Assembly: GCA_015227615.1 (NCBI GenBank)
Contig: JAALGZ010000005.1
Span: 1,364,001-1,428,000, forward strand
Direction: 5' to 3'
Length of the DNA: 64,000 nucleotides
Origin: Labyrinthula sp. Ha
Lineage: Eukaryota > Sar > Bigyra > Labyrinthulida > Labyrinthulaceae
In this document: positions 20,382 to 29,970 of the stretch, one piece after another
How the letters are laid out: each line of letters opens with the position of its first letter
How positions within the stretch are numbered: the stretch's first letter is position 1
Notes under the pieces: generated by a model
Told to the model about the DNA's origin: nothing
What the model saw: the letters and a program-made list of their open reading frames with translations, nothing else
Databases searched by the model: none
Position numbers and translations under genes: made by a program

Positions 20382-23300
20382 AAGCTGAACAAGCTAAATA
20401 TTTCAAGGTAATCCACCATTGTGCGAAATTAACTAGCAAGTATCAACCTTTACAAAAGTATTGCACTATGCGAGAAATTAGTAGATCAGCTTCTTCTATT
20501 CGGATTTGAAGAAAAATTTACAAAAAATAGGGAAAACTATAAAAGAACTTAGCTATTAATAAAAGCAACGGTGTGATTCTCCAATTCTGTTTAGTGCTCA
20601 GCGGAAACCTTTGTTCCACGAGAGGCACTATGCGAAGAATATTAAAATATGATGGCTGGAGAGGTCAAATTAGTTTTTGGCACTCATTCAAGAAAGAAAT
20701 TGCAATGGAAAAACATCTTTATCAATTAATTGTATAACTTTCAACTTAAGCTACTGCATCGAATCGGAGGGTGCCATTAGCGCCTTATAGGAAGAGTTAT
20801 GTTAACTTCAATACCTACAATTTTGAGGTTACTGGAGTCAACATTTTAGTTAATACTTAATTAAATAGTGGTTAACACGTAACATTAAAGTAGAAAGATG
20901 GAAGCACTATCGGATATTGTTAAGTATGACGAATAATTCTAACAGAGTGTCGCTGTTTCTTAAGTGTATGCGGGCCGAAGATTAAGCTTACCACAGGATA
21001 TAGCTCCATGGAGGATATCTACTAAATTAATGTGCTATGCTTCCTCTCTAGCTTTGCTACTGATATTTACATCATTAGCTTGGAGCTCATTTGAAAAAGA
21101 ATTAAATAAGTGTCTAGTTAACAATGAATCTTGTTTGATTACTTCAAAATTTTGAGTAAACCCCATAATATTCGGTAAATAGAGTCACAACCAAAGGCAG
21201 GGTCAGGGCTTTTCATGACCAAGACTCATTTCATGAAACATAGTTATAAATTTTTTTTATTTGATTTAAATGACATCAATTTTAAATGCTGAGGGAATTT
21301 TCTTCATAAAGACATAAGAAAAACTCATAATACCCCAATAAAACTCTAGTTTTCAAGCGTTATTTTATCATATCATTATTTAACTCATATAAAAGAGTTA
21401 TTTTGCAAAAGAATGTGGCATGGGCTTATAAAACCAGAACAAGGATATAAAAAATATTCATTTATTGCTAAGAGGGAATTCCGTTGCTTTATTGTTCAGA
21501 ACTTAACTTGCAAGGTTAAGAACGTAGCTGTCACTAATGGAGACCTAAAATACTTAATCATACGGAATGAAAATTTGGAAGCATTTGTTGCTGCTATTCA
21601 ACTTCTCACCTTGCAAATTATTGGACTAAGGTCGGTATATTATAGAATTACGTATTGATTTACATTATGTTCAAATATTGCCTGTAGAATAGCTTGGTAT
21701 TATATGTCGGCTCTGCGCACGAGGTTTAACATGGTTCCAATGAATAAGAATATCTGATTGGAGTATCAAAAGTTTATGTTAGGAAAGCAAAGGAAACCCT
21801 TATAATTGTTACTTGATCTTATATAAAAAAAGTAAAGTGTATTAATATGTTCCACAGAAGCGCTGTTTCTCCTGTCTCTTCAGGTTTTAGTATGGTCTAC
21901 ACATCTACACTAATCAAATATCGCATATTATGCCGTCAAAGAATAGACTTTGGTTTACTTATGGTCATATTAGTACAATGTGCAGTTTCAAAGCAATACA
22001 AATGAACATTTACATACTATATTATACTACATTACTTGGACCTCGAGTATTTTCTTGTTCAGTGAGAGATGATGTTCCTAATAGTTCCATTCTTGTAATA
22101 TTTCAAAGTGGAGAAAACCAATATCAAGAAATTGTAGCCCATTACTTTAGAATGATTAATTTAGCAAATTAGAAGGTCCTGTCTTGAATTCGTATATTGT
22201 TTAATGAAATCCACTTTCTAGTTTTGTCTCTTCCTTTGTTAGGATCGCTCTGGGTAATATAAAATACAATCACCTACAACACAATAATAACTTACAGTAT
22301 TCTACTAGAGTTGCAAAAATATACCTTAAACGCTTATCAAAATAAATTATTTATCTTGTTTGTATGAAGGGAAATAATGTTACATTATGTGAATAAATAA
22401 TATTATATTCAATACAGATATGACTCGACATAGCACCAGCATTATGAACAACTTTGTGCTATATTCATTTAACTATGATTTTTGCAATTATTAGCACGGT
22501 TGGTTTTTTAAGATCAATAAAGCCAGTTCTCGATAGACTACGCACCCATGAATTACTGCATTTCATCATTATTTGAGAAACTGAATCTAGAGTTATGAAG
22601 TAGAAACAAGTCTTTGCAGCCTAAAACTGGTTGAAGATTTTCATGTAGAGACAACTTCGTAAAAAAATTTAATTCTCAAAGTTTACCATGAATTAACAAG
22701 GTATACATAATGTTTCGTTTTCTAAGGAACAGAAAAATCTTACCTAATGAACATGCTAGAATTAGGACTCAGATTACGTAAAAAGCTATAAAGAACCAAA
22801 AGAACCAGAATCTTACTCTAATTTAAAATACGAAGTATTTAATTTTTGAACCATAACTAATGATTTTATTTTAATAATGATTATCACTAAAATATCGGAA
22901 ATAAATTGGTTCACATGGGCACTTGCTAATTGGCAAGCATTTTTATTGAAGCTTTGCATAATATGAATATCTTGAAACAGAGGGTCAATATTCCGAAAAT
23001 AGCCCTACATAGTGTTTTATTTTGACCTCATAACTCTTTTCTGGATTCTTACCATACAATACTACCATGAAGCATATTCTTGGTCACTTGGTGCAGGATA
23101 ACATGGTCTAATTTAATTTATAAGATAGATGATACTCCCTAAATCAAATCGAGTTCCACTTGTAATGCAAAATGCTAAAATCAGCAGCAATAAATCAAAG
23201 TATGTCAAAGGCGGATTGAGTAGAGTTAAAAAGCTATGAGTGGACTATGTCGAGCTAGAAAGTGGTTTGTCCAATGGCAGGAATGAATGCAATGAAATGT

Positions 23301-25492
23301 AATATCGAAAGAAGAGAGAAGAGCTTGTAAAACCAAGCGGGTTAAGAACCGAATGTATAATATAAATTCATATGTGAGTGTAGTACGGGATAGTATTTAG
23401 GACTGATTCCATCTTTTGAGTAAGCTCTGTAACGGCTGTACCATTCTGAATGAGTCCCGATATCACTCTCAGTGGCCTATCGATAACAGTTCAGGCAATC
23501 ATCGAGGATTTTTTAAGAACTTTTGAGATATTGACAGGTAATTTTGGGCCCATTGCTATGGTTTTAGAAGATTCTGAAAAAAAAACTTTTTAAGGAATTT
23601 GAGTTCTTTGTCCGATTTGTGAAGATTCTCATTACTTTAAGTACTTACTTTTAGTGAGTTTGAGCATGTGAACACCCATTCCTTAAAAAAGATATTTCTT
23701 CAATCTGTAACACTACTTCATACCGTAACCATAGTATCAAACTACAGTGAACAGAAGTGGTATTTATACGTTGCGAAGTTTTGTATTTTCTGTTCCTTCA
23801 AAGAGATCTTCCACCAGTTTTTTTCAGTAAGGTTCAAATACCATGGCTGTTAAATGTTACAATAGAGAAAGTTGTGTTTCATGACTAAAGCTTTTAGTTG
23901 CTACTTCTCATTAGGGAATGCAATCACCTTCTTAATCAAAACAAAATCTGTCCTTGCTCCGGTTGCAACGTAAACAGCCTGAAGATATAGGAATATAAGT
24001 AGATTTGTGAAATTAGGATAAGTGCACTCTCATGGCAATATGGGTGAATAAGCATAATAAGACTTTACAGTCAAGAATTTAAAAAAATCTAATCGTTTAT
24101 GTTCTGAGTATAATTTAACTTAAACTCTTATGAAAAAACAAAATATACTAAAGTCTGATAAGGTTCAGAGGGATTTCCTATAAGGAAGGAACATATGCGC
24201 ATGAAAAAAACATTTAACTCTTAAAGCAACACTTGAAGTTAGCATTGAGAATAGTTCATAATATTAAAATACATTAGAGTAAAAACCATGGTTCCTTCTA
24301 TACCTTACGGACACACTTCTCTGAAAGATTGAAACATATGTACGTAATTGGTACAGTTTTCACGTGTATTTTTATTAACAACATATTCTAAGTCAAAGAT
24401 GAATCTGTCCAGACAGTTTTCTAATTAGTTTTTACTCTAGCGATATTTTGAATGTAACAACCATGTTAGTTTTTTTTCTGGGCCATATAACTTTAAAATA
24501 GAGAAAATTGCTGCAATGTCATGCAATGAGGTTAAATTAGTTATAATTTTTATGCAATAATTCTTAATAAGGACCTATATACCAACAAAAAAAACAGATA
24601 TCGAAATGCTTCTTCAGTGAAAGCCAGATAGATGCATATAATATTCAAAATACTTTCAGCAACTTAGTATTTGAACCAAATATATTTCTGTTTCCAATTT
24701 TGAAAAAGAATATCCTAGAATAGATAAAGTAAAAATTGTTAGATGCAATTACATTGATAACATTACAAGTAAGCAATCCCCTTTTCCCCATTTAACAAAG
24801 TTATGTTTGCAATTTTTCCCATTTAAAATTACACTCAGATGATTTAATAAGCAAGCATTATAAGCACTTACAAGAGCTAACGGGAAAATGCTTATTTAAC
24901 TCACTAAAGAAAAAGACGAATAACCGGCTACGTGCAAAGTCAACATTTGTATCAATATATTGGTATGGTAGCTAAGTTCTTGAAACGCCATTAAGCTCAT
25001 ACCGGCGAATCTATATTATAGTTTGTATGTTGGGATACAAATTTTTTATCAAATAATAATAACCACAATAGTAATGAAAGAGAAAAAATAAATAAATGGC
25101 ACCCCGCTCAGAGCATGGGAAATGTTGAATTTCAAGAGAGTGATACTTAACAGCAACAAAGCGCACCATCAGGCTATTAATAATGTGTAGGTAAAATACA
25201 AGTGCTTATTTTTTTGTAGAACTGCTGAATCTACTTTAACTACTTCGCAAAGGCTAATAATACCGAAAAGGTTATGTTAGCCTATAGATATATGAAGCTA
25301 TAATAACTAAAGAGATAAGTAATTGTATAAAACACGATTACACATGAGTTCATATTGTGGTTTTATTGGCGGTAGTATTGGGATTTCATCCAGAAGAGGA
25401 GACCATTTCTCGTTCATCGGGTTTTCATGTCCCCAGAATATTGATGTAAAGTCAAATATACATCATCAGCTCTACGTCAGCTAGTAAACGGG
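20382..25492. other. Gene-empty AT-rich stretch
   Basis: No intact gene recognised. AACGGT at 20567 lies in the likely TRM10-SDR promoter. A 63-codon open frame at 20964-21155 (+) contains one hydrophobic segment but has no support beyond length. Other open frames (21413-21658, 21930-22172, 23668-23853) are unrecognisable. Confidence 0.5.
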
Positions 25493-25729
25493 ATGAATGA
25501 GGATATCAAAAAGAATACATCTGCCCTAGAGATTTATTTTTGGTTAAAAGCAAAATTTCTGATTAGGGGTTTCTTGTACCAAAAATTGGAGCCTAATAAT
25601 AGAAATAAAGGTACAACATGTTTAAAAGTTAAAACTGTAACCAAATTTAAATATCTTGGATTAAATATTAAGACAAGCTCAGGATATATTTCTCTTGTTG
25701 ACGAGTACATGTATAATTACTCAGTTTAG
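25493..25729 (+). mobile_element. Probable LINE reverse-transcriptase fragment
   Basis: A 78-codon open frame contains VKTVTKFKYLGLNIKTSSGY, which resembles the segment with a KYLG core that follows the catalytic motifs in non-LTR reverse transcriptases. No upstream FxDD motif or endonuclease is recognisable nearby, so at most a 3' scrap of an old insertion remains. It is similar in position within the domain to the TYKHPGKDFSCSGI segment of the better preserved LINE at 35.2-38.4 kb. Confidence 0.35.
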
Positions 25730-26880
25730 AGCAAAAATTTAATTGGCTATAAATAATTAATGGCTTACCATATTTACGTATGGTTACTGTCCTTTCCACA
25801 CGAAGATTTTTTTAAAAGGGTAAAATTTTTTCACTCCAATTAACGCGCATTTAAAACTCTGCTGCATGAAATTTGGAAAAAATTTGAGAACGACATATAC
25901 AGTTGTTGATTGAGCCAAAACTCATCTTTGGTAACTCGTTTTAGTCGAATAGGTGAAAGTTATTGTCAAGATACTTAGCGTCATATGCAATACTGATTTT
26001 GTAGAACTAGGTATACTTAAGCAACTAAGACAAAGAGAAAAAAGATTCTGAATAGCTTTGATACACAAACCTCCTGAAAAACGGCGAAACATTTAAAATG
26101 AGGTGAGATCATGTATTTCTAGTATCTTGTATTTCAAATCAAACCGTAGCTATATCTCACAAAATCAAAAGATTTCCTCTTGTGAACGAACTAAAAAGGA
26201 AGAGCAGATACACAAGTGATAGTTATAACAAGCAGCGGAGCTCTATTTTTGATATCAAAGGCACGAGTTTCAGATTATATGATTCTTGAGAAATGGCTTA
26301 CTACAACTCTTTACCAGGTTATTTGTCTTAGGCATCTTTGTTGCGAAAATAAAGAAAAATGAAAAAGAAGGTATTGATGATGCTTCTTGTCATGTGGCTT
26401 TCCGCAATGATACATACAGGCGAATTACCAATATGGTAACTATTTATCTAACAAAAAAAGGAGTTCTTGGTTAACTGTATCAATTCATCACTTAACACTC
26501 TGTACAATATGTCAATGCTCTCAAGACTTACTTAAGTTAACTCATGACAAAAAAGGATTATATTGGAACACATAGTGATGAATGTTTTCCTTTTCCAAAA
26601 CCGTTTTCGAACAGTACTCAATCCATTTTCCTGCTTAACTACCTCAAAGAAACTTGAATCCTGGATGATTTTCAGCGCTCCTACTTTTTAAGTTACAGTC
26701 AATACCTGGTTGGAGCCAGTAGTTATCAAGAGAAATAAGGTAAGAAAATCAGGGTTTGAAGACAGAAAAAAATTAGCAAGGAAAACTGAAATTGAGAAAA
26801 TTAAAGAAAACTCTACGCCAATAATGATCTCAGTAATATAAGCATTTAGCATCAATTTTTTCTCAGATTACTATCCTAGC
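25730..26880. other. Gene-empty AT-rich stretch
   Basis: Nothing recognised. A 62-codon open frame at 26286-26474 (+) is unsupported. Confidence 0.45.
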
Positions 26881-26884
26881 TGCA

Positions 26885-27262
26885 TTAGACTTCGTCGGTT
26901 TCTTCCTGAAAAGCATGTGGGGGATATTGATCTCTAAACTGAAAAATCGGATCTTTGTCCGTTTGAAAAAAGCCAGAAAATGGTTCTTTCCGTAAATTTT
27001 CAGAATCAGAAAATGGATCAAAGCGATTGAAGAAGTTTTGAAAAGATTCAAACGGTGAATCAAAATCATTCAGCTGACTATCTATTGACTGTTGCTCCTC
27101 TTCCTTGTGCTCTTCAATTCTTTCAACCTCCTTAAACTTCTCATTTCCACAAGATTCCAATAATCTTCGTATATTCTTACACAAGTACCTTCCCTCTTGT
27201 GTTGAACAGTGTTTTTCTACACTTTCTTGATATCTGCATTGTTTCTTCCTTTTGTATTCCAT
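26885..27262 (-). CDS. Small twin-CX9C (CHCH-like) protein with acidic, Phe-rich tail
   Basis: A 125-residue protein with C9-x9-C19 and C28-x9-C38 separated by 8 residues (CRYQESVEKHC ... CKNIRRLLESC). This is the twin-CX9C pattern of intermembrane-space proteins folded by Mia40, many of which help assemble respiratory complexes. After the cysteine hairpin comes a Glu/Gln-rich segment and a tail with repeated Phe-rich motifs (SPFESFQNFFNRFDPF, EPFSGFF). I do not recognise the specific family. Its start codon is only 40 bp from that of RPB5 on the other strand, so the two genes must share a promoter. Mitochondrial location is inference from the cysteine pattern. Confidence 0.7.
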   Translation of the reverse strand: MEYKRKKQCRYQESVEKHCSTQEGRYLCKNIRRLLESCGNEKFKEVERIEEHKEEEQQSIDSQLNDFDSPFESFQNFFNRFDPFSDSENLRKEPFSGFFQTDKDPIFQFRDQYPPHAFQEETDEV

Positions 27263-27302
27263 TATAATTTCAAAGTGACGTCATTAAGGTACTTAATAAG
27301 AA
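27263..27302. promoter_or_regulatory. 40-bp divergent promoter with CRE palindrome TGACGTCA
   Basis: The whole gap between the CX9C and RPB5 start codons is 40 bp and contains a perfect TGACGTCA at 27276-27283, the palindromic site of CREB/ATF-type bZIP factors. Because it is symmetrical it could serve both directions. Binding is inference. Confidence 0.45.
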
Positions 27303-27960
27303 ATGAATGATAAGACAACGAGTGAAAAGGAAGTTGCTCAAGTCTATCGGGTTTTCAAGACAAGTACATTTCTCTTTTCCACTAAATATAGTAATGAAAA
27401 TGTTGAGCAACAGAAAATACTTGGTTCCTGAGCACGAGAAAGATATATCTCTTCAGGAATTCAAGGAAAAATTTGGCTCGCCACTGAACAGGACGTTATT
27501 GACATATGAAGCGCAAAAGATAGAAGATCCGGAGGACAAAATCACTGTTTTCTTTCCAGATGATGAGAAAGTGGGTGTTAAACCTATTAGAGAGTATATA
27601 GATTACATGTCCAGTGGAAAACTGACAAGAGGAATACTTGTTTGCGCTACAAGTATCACACCATTGGCTAAGCAAGCTCTTCAAGAGCTTAAACCCAAAT
27701 ATATTATGGAATATTTTCTTGAATCTGAGTTGTTGATTGATATAACAGAGCATGAACTTGTTCCGAAACACGAAGTCTTAACAAAAACTCAAAAGGATCA
27801 ACTGCTAGAAGGGTATAAGATCAAACCAGAACAGCTACCACGGATGAAGATAGATGATCCAGTCGCCAGATACTTCGGTCTACAGTATGGAGAAGTTGTT
27901 AAGATCATCAGGCCTAGTGAAACAGCTGGTAGATATGTTACTTACAGAATCGTTGCTTAA
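27303..27960 (+). CDS. RPB5: DNA-directed RNA polymerases I, II and III subunit RPB5, one mini-intron
   Basis: Shared subunit of all three nuclear RNA polymerases, in the lower jaw of the enzyme. The start is at 27303; a 28-nt intron at 27364-27391 is removed so that VYRVFKT joins IMKMLSNRKYLV, matching human LWKIRKTIMQLCHDRGYLV. The product is 209 residues (human 210). The C-terminal half is nearly invariant: ELLIDITEHELVPKHEVLT, DPVARYFGLQYGEVVKIIRP and SETAGRYVTYRIV. Reading without the intron from the ATG at 27307 gives an N-terminus unlike RPB5. The stop lies 7 bp from that of the converging signal-peptide gene. Confidence 0.96.
27364..27391 (+). other. Spliceosomal mini-intron, 28 nt (RPB5)
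   Basis: Starts GTACAT, ends ATATAG, with CACTAAA near the 3' end as a possible branch site. Removal restores the conserved KTIMKML helix of RPB5. Confidence 0.92.
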
Positions 27961-27967
27961 AAAGTAA

Positions 27968-28322
27968 TTATCTTAGTTTGTACTTGGGTGATGGACCCAA
28001 GAAGCTTCGCAAGTTCTCAAAGAATACCTCAACTAACCTGCGTGCAACAAAGCCACCTACCGGATCTTTTGCAACTCTAGAGAATAAAGTAAGTGAAAAA
28101 TGTACTGATAAAGAAACTTAATTACAATTGGAGCAAAGAGTGCTATTACCATCCACTTCAACACCACGAGACCTTCACCCAAGCTTTTTCTTGGAGGTTT
28201 TGTTGTTCTTCGCTTACGTCGCTGAACTAAAATAAGTAAGAAACAAAAGTGTTACAAGCTTCAGCTAGCTCGAAGCACACTATTAATAATATCAGTAACT
28301 TGTGAAAGAATTTTAGCTTCAT
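27968..28322 (-). CDS. Small signal-peptide, single-TM protein with two mini-introns
   Basis: A 98-residue protein visible only after removing two 29-nt introns (28227-28255 and 28077-28105), both GTA...TAG. It starts MKLKFFHKLLILLIVCFELA, a good signal peptide, followed by a basic stretch (QRRKRRTTKPPRK), a hydrophobic segment at about residues 42-62 (VVLKWMVIALFAPIVIKFL) and a conserved-looking amphipathic end with GGFVARRLVEVFF. I do not know the family; an ER or endomembrane protein is likely. The length match of both introns to others in the window, and the continuous frame through three exons, support a real gene. It ends 7 bp from RPB5. Confidence 0.72.
28077..28105 (-). other. Spliceosomal mini-intron, 29 nt (signal-peptide gene, intron 2)
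   Basis: Starts GTACAT, ends CTCTAG, with CTTAC as a possible branch site. It joins IKFLYQ to VAKDPVGGF. Confidence 0.75.
28227..28255 (-). other. Spliceosomal mini-intron, 29 nt (signal-peptide gene, intron 1)
   Basis: Starts GTAACA, ends TTTTAG, with CTTAC as a possible branch site. It joins LAEAF to QRRKRR. Confidence 0.75.
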
Positions 28323-28623
28323 TTTGTCACGTCTTGTTAACTCAACGGATAAAAACGTTTGCAATTCTAGCAAAAAAATAATATTAAGCATAAAATGGAA
28401 AATTCGTAATGCTCAAACCTTCCAAATTTCTCACAATTTTAACCAGTATTCCACTGTTATTGTGCAACCCGGCTGTTGTTCACTTTAACTTTCACATCAA
28501 AGTCGTAGGTGAAGTTTATTGCTGCAGGAAAGAAAACCTTGTTTAACTTAACCCATTAAGTTTAAGAATCAAACAATTATAGTAAATAAGTGTGCTAAGT
28601 ACATGAAGATCTGCGAAAGCAGT

Positions 28624-29140
28624 TTAGGCACTTGTTTTCGTGGTGCCAAAATTAAACCAAATTATCGATGAAATGAAGGCAGCAACAGGAGTGAGGAAAG
28701 ACCGCACCAAAGTAATTAAGGATGGCCGTTTATCATTTTTTATATTTTGCTCGAGATTTTTCAAATACGTGTGAGCTGATTTATTCTCTTCTCTCGCCTT
28801 GGATATCCTTTCTTCCAAACCAAAGTCCACAAAACCATTGCGCATTTCGCGCAAGGATGAAAGGGTTTGAGACGAGACATTCTCAGCTGTAAATAAAATA
28901 TTTGAAATAGCAGTTAATGTCAGGTTGCTATTATCCTCTTTCGTAGTTGTTTCCTTTTGCTTTTCTTCAGGGACTTTTGAGTTTAACGCAAATCTTAAAC
29001 TCTTTTTCTTTAAACTCTTAAATTTTTGCTGCGTTCCTTCTTTATCCTTGACAAATGAAAAGTATTGCTCTAAAATAAAAAAAAATATTCTATTTACTCA
29101 AGTTTGGAAGTTCTTCAATTTTTTCACACCCTTTGTCCAT
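28624..29140 (-). CDS. Tail-anchored SNARE-like coiled-coil protein, one mini-intron
   Basis: A 162-residue protein from two exons joined across a 28-nt intron (29070-29097). It ends in one hydrophobic segment (about residues 132-153, ITLVRSFLTPVAAFISSIIW) and a very short tail, the layout of a tail-anchored protein. The preceding 60 residues (about 66-127) form an amphipathic coil, LTAISNILFTAENVSSQTLS continuing into LREMRNGF and ISKAREENKSAHTYL, which resembles a Qb/Qc SNARE motif next to the membrane anchor. The expected zero-layer glutamine is not clear: Met occupies the likely position in LREMRNGF, so a divergent Sec20/Bos1-like SNARE is one possibility and an unrelated tail-anchored coil another. 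Divergent from APC10 with a 168-bp gap. Confidence 0.65.
29070..29097 (-). other. Spliceosomal mini-intron, 28 nt (SNARE-like gene)
   Basis: Starts GTAAAT, T-rich inside, ends TTTTAG. It joins the first 13 codons beginning MDKGCEKIEELPN to the long second exon. Confidence 0.8.
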
Positions 29141-29308
29141 AGTTTCGAGTCTTCGTATTTTGGAAGTCACAAATTTTACTAAATACCCTACAGTAATGCA
29201 ACACTGTTATCATGGCCTCCTCTGGCAATAACCGTTAAACAAAGCATAGCGCAATTTTCAACAAAGATTTAGGAAAAGACGTGACTGCAAAATAAACCAA
29301 TACACACT
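29141..29308. promoter_or_regulatory. Divergent promoter with Myb-like TAACCGTTA
   Basis: The 168-bp gap between the SNARE-like gene and APC10 holds TAACCGTTA at 29229-29237, the same 9-mer as at 17203. In plants the AACGG core marks G2/M promoters (MSA element), which would suit APC10; transfer of that idea to this organism is inference. Confidence 0.35.
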
Positions 29309-29947
29309 ATGATAAATGAAGAGGATAGTTACATCGATACAGAGGAGAGTACAAATACAGTTAAGGATAACAAGATGAAAGAAGTTGGAGAACTTGCTGC
29401 CTGGACCCTGTCTTCTGCTAAATCAGGAAATGGGGTCGCACAACTAAGGGATAACGAGACAAACACCTACTGGCAAAGTGACGGTCAACAACCTCATACT
29501 ATACATATTCAGTTTCCCGAGTACACGGAAGTTTCTGTTGTTGCATTTTACTTGGATTTTGGGTTGGACGAGAGTTATACCCCAAAGAAGATTAGGTTCA
29601 GGCATGGAAATACATTTCATGATTTGGAGGAGTTTCATACTATTGAACTACATCAACCAAGTGGGTGGGTTCATGTTAATGTTGGTCAGGTAATACAAAA
29701 AAAAAATGAAGTGAAGTTCGACCTCTACCCAGAAGAACGCACCTTCCACGAAGACACAAAGTTTAGAACTTTCTTCCTTCAAATCGAAATAGTTGAAATG
29801 CATCAAAACGGCAGAGATACACACATTAGGCAAGTTAAAGTATACAGCTCTAATAAAGAGAGTGCCAAATATCTAACAAGAAAAGAAGGAACAAATTCGA
29901 AACTAAGCTCCTTAAATGAAACGTTTCATCCAGATGTCAGATGCTGA
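29309..29947 (+). CDS. APC10: Anaphase-promoting complex subunit 10 (DOC domain)
   Basis: Substrate-recruiting subunit of the APC/C ubiquitin ligase that binds D-box degrons with the co-activator. The DOC beta-jellyroll is clear: AWTLSSAKSGNGVAQLRDN, TYWQSDGQQPHTIHIQFPE, DESYTPKKIRFRHGN, EPSGW-like QPSGWVHVNV and HQNGRDTHIRQVKVY, all matching human APC10. The protein is 212 residues (human 185): there is an N-terminal acidic extension and a charged insertion of about 20 residues after GWVHVNVG, where human has a short loop. The insertion stays in frame and is not removable as a 28-29 nt intron. The C-terminal Ile-Arg tail that docks onto the APC/C is not present; the end reads HPDVRC. Stop lies 23 bp from that of the converging CBP-like gene. 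Confidence 0.94.
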   Translation: MINEEDSYIDTEESTNTVKDNKMKEVGELAAWTLSSAKSGNGVAQLRDNETNTYWQSDGQQPHTIHIQFPEYTEVSVVAFYLDFGLDESYTPKKIRFRHGNTFHDLEEFHTIELHQPSGWVHVNVGQVIQKKNEVKFDLYPEERTFHEDTKFRTFFLQIEIVEMHQNGRDTHIRQVKVYSSNKESAKYLTRKEGTNSKLSSLNETFHPDVRC

Positions 29948-29970
29948 ATTCGCAGACGACTTGTATCATA

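Noticed and set aside
28330-28620. Possible small gene on the minus strand (NFTYDFDVKVKVNNSRVAQ) between the SNARE-like and signal-peptide genes
   Set aside because: The only 28-nt GT...AG segment that would extend it starts GTTTG and ends AAG, unlike all other introns here, and the result is under 40 codons. Treated as intergenic.
29690-29770. Possible intron explaining the APC10 insertion
   Set aside because: GT...AG candidates are 43 or 77 nt and would break the frame; the uninterrupted reading is in frame.
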